Assembly (NCBI RefSeq): GCF_016025525.2 | Contig: NZ_JACSGR010000005.1 | Location: forward strand, 1-64,000 | Direction of reading: 5' to 3' | Origin: Eikenella glucosivorans | Lineage (GTDB): Bacteria; Pseudomonadota; Gammaproteobacteria; Burkholderiales; Neisseriaceae | DNA: 64,000 nt | Part shown: positions 48,709-57,491 of the stretch, piece after piece | Position numbering within the stretch: position 1 is the stretch's first letter | How the letters are laid out: the number at the start of each line of letters is the position of its first letter | The notes under the pieces: model-generated | What the model was told of the DNA's origin: nothing | Databases searched by the model: none | The model's input: only the letters and a program-made list of their open reading frames with translations | Translations under genes and position numbers: made by a program

Positions 48709-49059
48709 TCAGGTAGCCTTTTGTTGGGAAACTACATAATCAGTCAGGGTTTGGTAGTTGTAGCCTTCGCGGTTGGACAGGGCGGCGGCCAGACGTTGTT
48801 CGCATTCGGTATCGTGCGGATGAGTGGCGAGGCGGGTAAACAGCCCGGCGATGTGTTGTGCGCCGATGCGGCGGAAGGCGGCGGCGAAGGTGTCGGCGAA
48901 GGTGTCGGCGGGGTATTGCGAACAAAATTCGGCGCCCATGTCGGCGAGCAACTCGGCTTCGGCAACGAGGAATACGGTTTGCTGCCAAAGGTTGAGCCGG
49001 GCGAGGCCGTGTTGTGCGCCTTCGTCAATGGCAGCTTGGATGGCGGCTGCGGTATCCAT
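48709..49059 (-). CDS. Hypothetical protein downstream of cutA
   Basis: The 116-residue protein starts MDTAAAIQAAIDEGAQHG. It is alpha-helical and acidic with no signal or membrane segment. The start at 49059 is proposed because its ATG overlaps the cutA TGA (TGATG), a normal coupling form; an alternative ATG is 9 codons upstream. The phrase FAAAFRRIGAQHIAGLF and the overall composition recall DUF4375/DMP19-like DNA-mimic proteins, but the similarity is weak and I do not claim it. It is probably co-translated with cutA. Confidence 0.6.
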   Translation of the reverse strand: MDTAAAIQAAIDEGAQHGLARLNLWQQTVFLVAEAELLADMGAEFCSQYPADTFADTFAAAFRRIGAQHIAGLFTRLATHPHDTECEQRLAAALSNREGYNYQTLTDYVVSQQKAT

Positions 49060-49382
49060 CACGGGGCGAGGCTGTTTTGCAGCCATTGCAGGTAGCCTGC
49101 GGCGCCGCCGGATACGGGCAACAGCAGGATTTGCGGGCAGTCGTAGCTGTGCTGCTCAAGGATGAGGCGTTCGACGGCGGGGTAATGCCGGGTGGCGGTT
49201 TTGATGGTGAGGCGGATTTCGTTGTCGCGGCAGATTTCGCCCTGCCAGATATATTGGCTTTGGATGGTTTGGTATTGCACGCAGGCGGCGAGGCGCTGTT
49301 GCAGCAGCAGGCTGCCGATGCGTTCGGCTTCGGCTTGGCTGGGGCAGGTGGTGAGGACGATGGCGGCTTGGCTGGCGGGCAT
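49059..49382 (-). CDS. cutA: CutA-type divalent cation tolerance protein
   Basis: The 107-residue protein has the ferredoxin-like CutA fold with the landmarks ACVQYQTIQSQYIWQGEI, EIRLTIKTATRHYPAVERLILEQHSYDCPQILLLPV. CutA is a trimer linked to copper and other metal tolerance in E. coli, though its molecular role is debated. The last residues run into the start of the next gene. A DUS pair lies upstream at about 49402-49440. Confidence 0.93.
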   Translation of the reverse strand: MPASQAAIVLTTCPSQAEAERIGSLLLQQRLAACVQYQTIQSQYIWQGEICRDNEIRLTIKTATRHYPAVERLILEQHSYDCPQILLLPVSGGAAGYLQWLQNSLAP

Positions 49383-49532
49383 GATGTTTGGCGGATTAGG
49401 TTTCAGGTAGCCTCTCTGTGTGTTTCAGGCTACCTGAAAAGTTGTTTGGGTTTTTCAGGTAGCCTCCTCAATGCTTGGGGCTACCTGGAAATGAACAAAG
49501 TGGGTTTCTGCGACGCTAAAAATATGTCGGCT

Positions 49533-50168
49533 TTACTTTTCCAGCACGCTGGGCACGAAGCGCTGCAGGGTGTCGCGCAGGGGGATGAGTTTGCCGTGGA
49601 AGAAGTGGGAGGATTGGGGCAACACGACCACGGGGATGTCTTGCGGGGCGGCCCAGGTGAGGGCGTTGGCCAGAGGGACGATTTCGTCGGTTTCGCCGTG
49701 GATAACGAGAGTGCGGGCGGGGTCGGCGGCCTGGGCGGCGGGTGTTTCGTACATGCCGACGGCGGGGCCGATGAGCACGAGGGCGTCGGGACGGCGCTGT
49801 TGGGCGGCAAACAGGCTCACGAAGCCGCCGAAGGAGAAGCCGGAAATGAGGAGTTGGGCGGCTTGGGGGTGTTGGCTTCGGGCGTAGTCGATCACGGCGA
49901 GGCAGTCGTCGGTTTCGCCGCGGCCGTAGTCGTGCTCGCCGTCGCTTTCGCCCACGCCGCGCAGGTTGGGCAGGTAGCAGTGGAAGCCGAGTCGGGCATA
50001 GACTTTGGCGGCGGTTTGGATGACTTTGTTGGTGAAGGTGCCGCCGTGCAGGGGGTTGGGGTGGTTGACGACGGCCACGCCGCGCTCGGGGGCTTCGGGC
50101 GGCAGGTAGATGGTGTGCAGGCGGCCGGCGGGGCCGTTGATCCAGAGCAGGTGTTGGGGGGCGAGCAT
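49533..50168 (-). CDS. Alpha/beta hydrolase
   Basis: The 211-residue protein belongs to the small alpha/beta hydrolases of the CocE/dienelactone-type set, with the oxyanion region VNHPNPLHGGTFTNKV, nucleophile elbow GFSFGG, acid in VIHGETDEIVP and final His in SSHFFHG. It should cleave an ester or related bond in the cytoplasm. The substrate is not predictable. It is single, with paired DUS on both sides. Confidence 0.85.
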   Translation of the reverse strand: MLAPQHLLWINGPAGRLHTIYLPPEAPERGVAVVNHPNPLHGGTFTNKVIQTAAKVYARLGFHCYLPNLRGVGESDGEHDYGRGETDDCLAVIDYARSQHPQAAQLLISGFSFGGFVSLFAAQQRRPDALVLIGPAVGMYETPAAQAADPARTLVIHGETDEIVPLANALTWAAPQDIPVVVLPQSSHFFHGKLIPLRDTLQRFVPSVLEK

Positions 50169-50279
50169 GGTGGTTCTCTTTGTTTGTTAAGGGGTTTGGG
50201 TTTTCAGGTAGCCTGAAGGGCAGGAAGGCTACCTGAAAATTATATACGGATTGATGCGGATTAGGCGGCGGGCAGTAGG

Positions 50280-51806
50280 TTAGGCCTGGCCGAGGAACAG
50301 GCGGTAGGCGGCGTTGCCGGTTTGCTCGGTGTGCACGTAGCCGAGCTCTTGCAGGAAGGTGGCGAAGGCTTGGCTGTCGGCGGGCGGCACGTCGATGCCC
50401 ACCAGCACGCGGCCGTAGTCGGAGCCGTGGTTGCGGTAGTGGAACAGGGTGATGTTCCAGCTGCTTTGCATACGGCCGAGGAAGTAGGCCAGCGCGCCGG
50501 GGCGCTCGGGGAATTCGAAGCTGAACAGGCGCTCGTGGGCCACTTTGTTGGTGCGGCCGCCCACCATGTAGCGGATGTGGATTTTGGCGGTTTCGTCGTC
50601 GGTGAGGTCGGTGTTGGGCAGGCCGGCTGCGGTGAGCTCGGTGCTGATGGCGGCCAGGTCGGCGGGGCCGCGGCTTTGGATGCCCACAAAGATGTGGGCG
50701 GTGGCGTCGTCGCCGTAGCGGTAGTTGAATTCGGTGATGTTGCGGCTGCCCAATACGTTGATGAATTTGAGGAAGCTGCCGGGCTGTTCGGGAATTGACA
50801 CGGCGAAGATGCCTTCGTTGCCTTCGCCCAGCTCGCTGCGTTCGGATACATGGCGCAGGCGGTGGAAATTGATGTTGGCGCCGCTGGTGATGGCAATCAG
50901 GGTTTGGCCTTGTGCCTGCTCGCGGGCGGTGTAGGCTTTGAGCCCGGCCAGTGCCAGTGCGCCGGCCGGCTCGCAGATGCTGCGGGTGTCGTCAAAAATG
51001 TCTTTGAGCGCGCCGCAGATGGCGTCGGTGTCCACCGTGATGATGTCGTCTAAGAGCTCGCGGCACAGGCGGAAGGTTTCTTCGCCCACCAGCTTTACGG
51101 CGGTGCCGTCGGAGAAGAGGCCCACGTCTTTGAGCTCAACCAGGCGGCCGTGTTCGATAGAGGTTTTCATGGCGCAGGAATCGTGGGTTTGCACGCCGAT
51201 GACTTTGATTTCGGGGCGCACCTGCTTGATGAACACGGCCACGCCGGCCGCCAGCCCGCCGCCGCCGATGGGCACGAACACGGCGTCGATCGGCTTGGGG
51301 TGCTGGCGCACGATTTCCAGCCCGATGGTGCCTTGTCCGGCAATCACTTCTGGGTCGTCGAAGGGGGGGATGTAGGTTTGGCCGCTCTCGGCGGCAAGTT
51401 GCACGGCATGGTCGTAGGCATCGTTGAACGACACGCCTTTGAGCACCACGTTGCCGCCGCGCGAGCGCACTGCGTCCACCTTGATCTGCGGCGTGGTTTC
51501 CGGCATCACGATGGTGGCCTCGCAGCCGAGCTTCTGCGCGGAAAGCGCCACGCCTTGCGCGTGGTTGCCGGCGCTGGCGGTGATCACGCCTTTTTGCAGC
51601 AGTGCGGCCGGCAGCTTGGCCATTTTGTTGTACGCGCCGCGGATTTTGAAGGAAAACACCGGCTGCAGGTCTTCGCGCTTGAGCAGGATGCGGTTGCCGC
51701 TGCGCGCGGAGAGGTTGCGGGCGAAATCGAGCGGGGTTTCGTCGGCCACGTCGTAAACGGAGGCGGTGAGGATGCGGGTGAGGTAGTCGGTGTGGTCTTG
51801 CGGCAT
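50280..51806 (-). CDS. ilvA: Threonine ammonia-lyase, biosynthetic
   Basis: IlvA turns threonine into 2-oxobutanoate, the entry to isoleucine. The 508-residue enzyme has the PLP lysine in SFKIRGA (52-58, Lys54), SAGNHAQGVA, GGGGLAAG, and the C-terminal pair of ACT-like regulatory domains that bind isoleucine and valine. ATG 51806 (MPQDHTDYL) fits the family better than the ATG 11 codons earlier. No other ilv genes are close. A DUS pair lies near its 3' end and a composite repeat precedes the next gene. Confidence 0.94.
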   Translation of the reverse strand: MPQDHTDYLTRILTASVYDVADETPLDFARNLSARSGNRILLKREDLQPVFSFKIRGAYNKMAKLPAALLQKGVITASAGNHAQGVALSAQKLGCEATIVMPETTPQIKVDAVRSRGGNVVLKGVSFNDAYDHAVQLAAESGQTYIPPFDDPEVIAGQGTIGLEIVRQHPKPIDAVFVPIGGGGLAAGVAVFIKQVRPEIKVIGVQTHDSCAMKTSIEHGRLVELKDVGLFSDGTAVKLVGEETFRLCRELLDDIITVDTDAICGALKDIFDDTRSICEPAGALALAGLKAYTAREQAQGQTLIAITSGANINFHRLRHVSERSELGEGNEGIFAVSIPEQPGSFLKFINVLGSRNITEFNYRYGDDATAHIFVGIQSRGPADLAAISTELTAAGLPNTDLTDDETAKIHIRYMVGGRTNKVAHERLFSFEFPERPGALAYFLGRMQSSWNITLFHYRNHGSDYGRVLVGIDVPPADSQAFATFLQELGYVHTEQTGNAAYRLFLGQA

Positions 51807-52172
51807 GATGGGCGTGAAATGGGCTGGAAAAGGCGGCAAGATACTCCGATTGCGCCGCCGCTGGCAAGAAAAATCAGGTTAAGCGCTTAGCAAGGCAGGT
51901 TTGAGCAGCTATAATCGGCGCGATTTGGCTCACGGCTCGGTGCCATAAAGGCTACCTGAAAAATGTGGCTTTGGCAGCAGTGAAAAACATCTGCCCGTGT
52001 TTTAGCCCCGCAGAAACTCAGCTTCGGCTGCGCCGAAATATCGCTTTAGCTTCGCAGAAACTCAGCTTCGGCTACGCCAAGACATCGTTTTAACTTCGTT
52101 GAAGCTCACGCTTTCAGGTAGCCTCCAGCCGGCCTGAAGCAAACCAATCCAACCAAACCCGCAGACAACGCA
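51807..52172. other. 366-base intergenic region with tandem composite repeats
   Basis: Between ilvA and the divergent carboxypeptidase gene. A TATAAT box at 51910-51915 faces right without a clear -35. The right part is the composite repeat 51999-52122. No gene is supported. Confidence 0.5.
51999..52122 (+). repeat. Two tandem composite repeats ending in a DUS
   Basis: Contains two copies of the AG(C)TTCGCAGAAACTCAGC block, each followed by a GCTTCGGCT..GCC(G)AA stem and (G)ATATCG or GACATCG, then ACTTCGTTGAAGCTCACGC and TTTCAGGTAGCC. It is the fullest example in the window. Confidence 0.7.
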
Positions 52173-53423
52173 ATGAAACAGAAACTCACCCTCCTCACCG
52201 TTTCCCTCATTCTCGCCGGCTGGCAGGCGCAAGCCGCGCCCCAGGCCGCATCCGCCGCCGCCAACCAGGCTTCGGCCCCAGCCGCCGCATCTTCCCCCGC
52301 CGCTACGGCCAATACCGCCCCCGCCCAAGCTTCTGCCACTGCAGGGCTACCTGAAATCAAAGCCTCCGCCTATGCCGTGTTTGACGCGCAAAGCGGCCAA
52401 ATGCTTGCCGCGCACAAGCTCAACGAACACATCGAGCCCGCCTCGCTCACCAAGCTGATGACCGCCTACCTGGTGTTCAAAGCGCTGGAAGAAGGCAAGC
52501 TCAAGCCGGAACAAACCTTCACCGTGTCCGAGCAGGGCTGGAAAGTGGAAGGTTCGCGCATGTTCCTCGACCCGAAAACCCCCGCCAGCGTGAACGACCT
52601 GCTCAAAGGCCTGATTGTGCAATCCGGCAACGATGCCTCCATCACCCTGGCCGAAGCCGTGGCCGGCACCGAAGCGCAGTTTGTACAGCTGATGAACGCC
52701 GAAGCCAAACGGCTCGGCATGCGCGACACCAATTTCGAAAACAGCACCGGCCTGCCCGGCGCCCAGCACTACACCTCGGTGCAGGATTTGGTTACCCTTT
52801 CCGCCGCCATCATCCACGACTACCCGCAATATTACCCGCTCTACGCCATCCAATCCTTCAGCTACAACAACATCACCCAGCCCAACCGCAACCTGCTGCT
52901 CTACCGCGATCCGAACGTGGACGGCATGAAAACCGGCCACACCGACAGCGCCGGCTACAACCTGGTCGCCTCCAGCAAGCGCAACGGCCGCCGCGTGATT
53001 TCCGTGGTGGTGGGCACCGAAAGCATGCAGGCGCGCGCCGCCGAGAGCAGCAAACTGCTCAACTGGGCGCTACAAGCCTACGACACGCCCAAGCTCTACG
53101 ATGCCGGCACTGCTATTTCGCAGGTGAAGGTGTATAAAGGCGCAGAAAACGCCGTGAATGTAGGCTTTCTCGATGCTACCTACATCAGCGTGCCGCACGG
53201 CCAGGCCGCGCAGCTGCAGCCGGTGTTGGAAACCGTGCAGCCCGTGCTCGCGCCGATTACCAAAGGCCAGGTGCTGGGCACGGTGAAATTCATGGACGCG
53301 CAAAACCGCGTGGTGGCGCAGAAAGACGTGGTGGCGCTGGAAGACGTGGCCGAAGCCGGCTTCTTCGGCCGCCTGTGGGACAGCATCGTGCTGTGGTTTA
53401 AGAGTATGTTTAGCGGCTCTTAA
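52173..53423 (+). CDS. dacC: D-alanyl-D-alanine carboxypeptidase (PBP5/6 type)
   Basis: The 416-residue serine carboxypeptidase trims the terminal D-Ala of peptidoglycan stem peptides. It has a signal peptide (about 1-21), an Ala/Ser/Pro-rich linker to about residue 58, catalytic SLTK (Ser91, Lys94), SGN (151-153), KTGHTD near 250, and a C-terminal amphipathic helix (FGRLWDSIVLWFKSMFSGS) that holds it to the membrane. The symbol dacC follows common neisserial naming; dacA would serve equally. One in-frame uptake sequence lies in the linker (GLPEIK). A DUS hairpin follows. Confidence 0.92.
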   Translation: MKQKLTLLTVSLILAGWQAQAAPQAASAAANQASAPAAASSPAATANTAPAQASATAGLPEIKASAYAVFDAQSGQMLAAHKLNEHIEPASLTKLMTAYLVFKALEEGKLKPEQTFTVSEQGWKVEGSRMFLDPKTPASVNDLLKGLIVQSGNDASITLAEAVAGTEAQFVQLMNAEAKRLGMRDTNFENSTGLPGAQHYTSVQDLVTLSAAIIHDYPQYYPLYAIQSFSYNNITQPNRNLLLYRDPNVDGMKTGHTDSAGYNLVASSKRNGRRVISVVVGTESMQARAAESSKLLNWALQAYDTPKLYDAGTAISQVKVYKGAENAVNVGFLDATYISVPHGQAAQLQPVLETVQPVLAPITKGQVLGTVKFMDAQNRVVAQKDVVALEDVAEAGFFGRLWDSIVLWFKSMFSGS

Positions 53424-53460
53424 CGCGGCTTGATTGGCGAATAAAGGCTATTAGCGAATA

Positions 53461-53490
53461 AAGGCTACCTGAAATTTTCAGGTAGCCTTT
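53461..53490. terminator. Convergent DUS hairpin
   Basis: AAGGCTACCTGAAA (53461-53474) and its inverse (53476-53489) separated by one base. It can terminate both the carboxypeptidase and the DUF4274 gene. Confidence 0.75.
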
Positions 53491-53527
53491 GGTTTTTGGA
53501 AGTGCTTTTGGAAAATAAAAAATAAAG

Positions 53528-54337
53528 CTATACCGCTTGGCACATAATGGCGGGAATTTCCCATGCCACGGGCGGAGTTTGGTGAGTGGTGTCGGTTTGA
53601 GGGTGGTAGGCGAGATGGGGCTGTGCCCAATCGCCAGCTTGCCAGCGGCGGATGAATTCGCTACAAAACGCGTTGTCGGAGAGGGAGTGGCATTGGTGTC
53701 GGATGCGCCAGAACACGAGTTGGGCGATGGCACGGTCGCAAAGGGGGTGGTTGCAGATAGGCCAAGCGCGGTCAGGTAGCTCGTAAGCGGGGGTGAGAAT
53801 GGCAATATTGTATAGATCCATGCGGTCGCAGCGGCGTAGGGCGGCGGCAAGCTCTTCTCCAAACAGCTCTGCTACTTCACTTTCTTCCCAATAGAGGTAG
53901 GGCTCTTCACCTTGGCTGGGTTGAGAAAGACTGTCTGGAATGATGAGGCTTTCTGTGCAGTAGGGAGTGGGATCGAAATGGTGTGCAGTTTCACAGTAGA
54001 AGCCTTGTGTGTAGTTGGCCATGATGGTTTGCAGGAGCTGGAAGATTTGGTTATCGGTGTTGCTGTTGGGGTTGCTGTCCAAGGCTTGGCTTTGGAAGTT
54101 GTGTGGATTGGACAGCCAAAACATGGTGAGGGCGGTGGCGCGGCTGCAGAGGGGACTTTCCGCTATCCATTGCAGCAGGGTGTTATCGCCGTCCCAATTG
54201 TGTTGCTCTTGCAGATAGTGCAGCTCGGCGGGGGTGGTGAGCTGGGAGAATTGGGCACGGGTGTAGGCGGCGTTTTCATGAAAGTGGTCATCGATGTATT
54301 GCTGTTGGACAGCAGTGAGCTGGGTAAGGGTTTTCAT
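53528..54337 (-). CDS. DUF4274-domain protein with two repeats
   Basis: The 269-residue protein has the DUF4274 pattern LHYLQEQHNWDGDNTLLQWIAESPLCSRATALTMFWLSNP (about 38-77) and a second, looser copy near 190-225 (AWPICNHPLCDRAIAQLVFWRIRHQ). Family members are of unknown function and often sit in toxin-immunity or accessory sites. It is soluble, acidic and Gln/Asn-rich, with a less GC-rich start region than its neighbours, suggesting it may be an acquired gene. It stands alone. A partner toxin is not visible. Confidence 0.7.
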   Translation of the reverse strand: MKTLTQLTAVQQQYIDDHFHENAAYTRAQFSQLTTPAELHYLQEQHNWDGDNTLLQWIAESPLCSRATALTMFWLSNPHNFQSQALDSNPNSNTDNQIFQLLQTIMANYTQGFYCETAHHFDPTPYCTESLIIPDSLSQPSQGEEPYLYWEESEVAELFGEELAAALRRCDRMDLYNIAILTPAYELPDRAWPICNHPLCDRAIAQLVFWRIRHQCHSLSDNAFCSEFIRRWQAGDWAQPHLAYHPQTDTTHQTPPVAWEIPAIMCQAV

Positions 54338-54415
54338 GACGGGAATGAGTAATAATAATATTTTAATTATAGCAAAGATTTAGCTGCTTTTTAGATGGAA
54401 AAGGCTACCTGAAAA

Positions 54416-54450
54416 CGCAGCGCAGCAGAGTTTCTGCGAAGCTGAAATTT
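54416..54450 (-). repeat. Composite intergenic repeat, short form
   Basis: Holds GCAGCAGAGTTTCTGCGAAG CTGAAA and runs into a DUS. It lies just beyond the aspS stop, between an inverted pair of DUS copies. Confidence 0.5.
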
Positions 54451-54483
54451 TCAGGTAGCCTTTGATTTACCGGCAGGCGGGAT

Positions 54484-56292
54484 TTAGTTCTCTTTCTGCT
54501 CGCTTGCTTTTTGGCGCAGGCGCAGGTGCAGTTCGCGCAGTTGGAGTTCGTCCACGTGGTTGGGGGCGTCCACCAGCAAGTCTTGCGCGCGCTGGGTTTT
54601 GGGGAAGGCAATCACGTCGCGGATGGATTCGGCTTGCGCCATCAGTGCCACCAAGCGGTCGAGGCCGAAGGCTAAACCGCCGTGCGGGGGCGCGCCGAAT
54701 TTCAGGTTGTCCAGCAGGAAGCCGAATTTGTTTTGCTGCTCTTCGGGCGTGATTTTCAGCGCGGCGAACACTTTTTCCTGAATGTCGGCGCGGTGAATAC
54801 GGATGGAGCCGCCGCCGATTTCCCAGCCGTTGAGCACCATGTCGTAGGCGCGGGCAAGGCAGTTTTCGGGGTCGTTTGCCATCAGGTCTTCATGGCCGGG
54901 CTTGGGCGAGGTGAATGGATGGTGCATGGCGGCCCAGCGGTCGTTTTCCTCGTCGTATTCGAACATGGGGAAATCCACCACCCACAGCGGTTTCCATTCG
55001 TCTGTGAAATAGCCGTTTTCTGCGCCGTGCTCTTTGCCGATTTTAATCCGCAGCGCGCCGATGGCTTCGTTCACCACTTTGGCTTTGTCTGCGCCGAAGA
55101 AGATGATGTCGCCGTTTTGCGCGCCGGTGCGCTCGATGATTTCTTTCAAGGCCGCTTCAGACAGGAATTTGACGATAGGCGACTGCAAACCGCTGTTTTC
55201 GCCGTTGCTCAAATTGCTTACGTCATTGACTTTGATGTAGGCCAGGCCTTTCGCGCCGTAAATGCCGACAAATTGGGTGTATTCGTCGATTTCTTTGCGG
55301 CTGAGTTTCGCGCCGTTCGGCACGCGCAGCGCCACCACGCGGCCGCCTTTCATGTCTGCCGCACCACGGAACACTTTAAATTCTTCCGTTTTCATCAAAT
55401 CGGTCAGCTCGGTGAATTTCAGGCTGATGCGCATATCGGGCTTGTCGGAGCCGTAGTAGAACATTGCGTCGCGGTATTCCATGCGCGGGAAATCGCCGAG
55501 GGTGACGTTCATGGTGTTCCGGAAGATTTCCTTCACCATGCCTTCGGTGATGTCCATGATTTCGTTTTCGGAGAGGAAGGAGGTTTCCAAGTCGATTTGG
55601 GTGAATTCAGGCTGCCTGTCGGCGCGCAAATCTTCGTCGCGGAAGCATTTGGTGATTTGGTAATAACGGTCGAAGCCGGCCACCATCAGCAATTGCTTGA
55701 ACAACTGCGGCGACTGCGGCAGGGCGAAAAATTCGCCGGGGTGCACGCGGCTGGGCACGAGATAATCGCGCGCACCTTCGGGGGTGGAGCGGGTCAGCAT
55801 TGGGGTTTCGATGTCGATGAAGCCTTGCGCGTCGAGATAGCGGCGCACGCCCATGGCCACCTGATAACGCAGGCGCAGGTTTTTCTGCATCACGGGGCGG
55901 CGCAGGTCGATGACGCGGTTTTGCAGGCGCACGGTTTCGCTGATGTTTTCGTCATCAATCATAAACGGCGGCGTGGCGGCGGGGTTCAGGATTTCGATTT
56001 CTTTGGCCAAGATTTCGATTTTGCCGGACACCATTTTGTCGTTGGTGGTGCCTTCGGGGCGGTTGCGCACGCGGCCGGTGATGCTTAAAACGTATTCATT
56101 GCGGGCGGAATCGGCCAGCTTGAATGCTTCGGGCGTGTCGGGGTCGATCACGACTTGCACGATGCCTTCGCGGTCGCGCAGGTCGATGAAGATTACGCCG
56201 CCGTGGTCGCGCCGGCGGTGCACCCAGCCTTTCACGGTGACGGTTTGGTCTAGGTATTGCTCGCTGATGAGGCCGCAGTAGTTGGTACGCAT
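54484..56292 (-). CDS. aspS: Aspartyl-tRNA synthetase
   Basis: The 602-residue class II enzyme has the N-terminal OB-fold anticodon domain (VKGWVHRRRDHGGVIFIDLRDREG), motif 1, motif 2 (FRDEDLRADRQPEFTQIDLETSF), the bacterial insertion domain and motif 3 (GLDRLVALMAQAESIRDVIAFPKT). ATG 56292 (MRTNYCGLI) is the standard start. The frame upstream of it is only DUS-bearing DNA. It is preceded by the DUF502 gene, which is the usual neisserial neighbour. Confidence 0.97.
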   Translation of the reverse strand: MRTNYCGLISEQYLDQTVTVKGWVHRRRDHGGVIFIDLRDREGIVQVVIDPDTPEAFKLADSARNEYVLSITGRVRNRPEGTTNDKMVSGKIEILAKEIEILNPAATPPFMIDDENISETVRLQNRVIDLRRPVMQKNLRLRYQVAMGVRRYLDAQGFIDIETPMLTRSTPEGARDYLVPSRVHPGEFFALPQSPQLFKQLLMVAGFDRYYQITKCFRDEDLRADRQPEFTQIDLETSFLSENEIMDITEGMVKEIFRNTMNVTLGDFPRMEYRDAMFYYGSDKPDMRISLKFTELTDLMKTEEFKVFRGAADMKGGRVVALRVPNGAKLSRKEIDEYTQFVGIYGAKGLAYIKVNDVSNLSNGENSGLQSPIVKFLSEAALKEIIERTGAQNGDIIFFGADKAKVVNEAIGALRIKIGKEHGAENGYFTDEWKPLWVVDFPMFEYDEENDRWAAMHHPFTSPKPGHEDLMANDPENCLARAYDMVLNGWEIGGGSIRIHRADIQEKVFAALKITPEEQQNKFGFLLDNLKFGAPPHGGLAFGLDRLVALMAQAESIRDVIAFPKTQRAQDLLVDAPNHVDELQLRELHLRLRQKASEQKEN

Positions 56293-56352
56293 TTCGGTGT
56301 TTCCTGAAAGTGTTTTGTTAAACGATAAGGGGTAATTGTAAAGGTTTGCGGG

Positions 56353-56396
56353 GTTTTCAGGTAGCCTTTGGGGTCGGATGAAGGGGCTACCTGAAA
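56353..56396 (-). terminator. DUS hairpin between DUF502 gene and aspS
   Basis: TTTTCAGGTAGCC (56353-56365) and its inverse (56384-56396), next to the stop codon of the DUF502 gene. Confidence 0.65.
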
Positions 56397-56398
56397 AA

Positions 56399-57094
56399 TC
56401 ATTCGGCAGGCTCGGGCAGCTTGGCCGGGGCGGGGGCTTTGCCGTTGGTTTTATGGTCGTTGGGGGCAACCATGCCCAGTGAAATCACGTATTTCAGCGC
56501 TTCGTCCACGCTCATGGCCAGGGGGCGGATGTCTTGCTTGCGCACGAAGATGTAGTAGCCGCCGGTGGGATTGGGTGTGGTGGGCACATACACGGAAACG
56601 TATTCTGTGTTTTCAGGTAGCCCTTGCAGCAGCGATTCGGAAAGGCTGCCGGATACGAAAGCGATGGTCCAGATATCGGGCTGCGGGAAGGGCACCAGCA
56701 CGGGGGTTTTGAAGGAGCGGCTGTTGTCGGAAAGCAGGCTCTCGGACACTTTTTTCACGCTGGAATAGATGGATTTCACCACGGGGATGCGCCCGAGCAG
56801 GCTATCCCAGCCTTCGATCACTTTGCGCCCGAGCACGTTGGCGCCGAGCACGCCGGTGATAAACAGCACGACGATGGCGAAGATAAAGCCGAGGCCGGGG
56901 ATGTTGAAGCCGAGGTAGCTTTCCGGCTGCCATTGGCTGGGCAGCAGGTTGAAGAGGTGGTCGGTGGTGGAAACGATGTAGGTGACCACCCACAGGGTAA
57001 TGGTGATGGGCAGCCAGACCAAGAGGCCGGTGATCAGGTAGCGTTTGATGGCTTTGCCGATGCCGCTGCTTTCTGAGGGGGTGTGCTCGCTCAT
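56399..57094 (-). CDS. DUF502 inner-membrane protein
   Basis: The 231-residue protein has two membrane segments near the N-terminus (about 18-40 and 57-80) with the family phrases LPITITLWVVTYIVSTTD, LGFIFAIVVLFITGVLGANVLGRK and RIPVVKSIYSSVKKVSESLL, then a cytoplasmic-type tail with a C-terminal Pro/Ala-rich region. DUF502 proteins are conserved and of unknown role, often encoded before aspS in betaproteobacteria. ATG 57094 gives the normal start. One uptake sequence is in frame (GLPENTE). Confidence 0.88.
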   Translation of the reverse strand: MSEHTPSESSGIGKAIKRYLITGLLVWLPITITLWVVTYIVSTTDHLFNLLPSQWQPESYLGFNIPGLGFIFAIVVLFITGVLGANVLGRKVIEGWDSLLGRIPVVKSIYSSVKKVSESLLSDNSRSFKTPVLVPFPQPDIWTIAFVSGSLSESLLQGLPENTEYVSVYVPTTPNPTGGYYIFVRKQDIRPLAMSVDEALKYVISLGMVAPNDHKTNGKAPAPAKLPEPAE

Positions 57095-57364
57095 GCCTAT
57101 GCGCGGGAAGGACGTGGTAAAGCGGCGCATTATACGCGCTTGCGGCGCAAGAAACGAGTGTTTGGCGGCGAAAGGCTACCTGAAAAATCCAGCTCGGCGG
57201 AAACCTGCTCTGCGAAACCAAAGCGCCTTTGCTTGAACAGGAGAGCGGAGCGCGCCGGCGGGCAAGGCATTGAATCGGAGGAAGGAGCTTGCCGTGCCGG
57301 GCGGCGGCTTTGGTTTCGCAGAGCAGGCTTGGGTTTCAGGTAGCCTTTATTCAGATGACCTGGG

Positions 57365-57490
57365 TTAGCGCTGTCTGGCTTTGAAGCGCGGGTTGGTTTT
57401 GCAGATGACGTACACCTTGCCGCGGCGGCGCACTACTTGGCAGTCGCGGTGGCGGGTTTTGGCGGTTTTGAGGGAGGAGAGCACTTGCAT
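57365..57490 (-). CDS. rpmJ: 50S ribosomal protein L36, type B (zinc-free)
   Basis: This 41-residue frame starts MQVLSSLKTAKTRHRDCQVV, followed by RRRGKVYVICKTNPRFKARQR. It matches the YkgO-type L36 paralogue. The basic L36 core is present but the four-residue zinc site of the normal protein is lost (only two Cys remain). It starts one base after the L31B stop, so both are made together under zinc limitation, letting the cell replace zinc-bearing ribosomal proteins. Confidence 0.92.
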   Translation of the reverse strand: MQVLSSLKTAKTRHRDCQVVRRRGKVYVICKTNPRFKARQR

Positions 57491-57491
57491 G

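Noticed and set aside
48709..49059. DMP19-like DNA mimic
   Set aside because: Composition and one short phrase are suggestive, but the diagnostic motifs are not present, so it is left as hypothetical.
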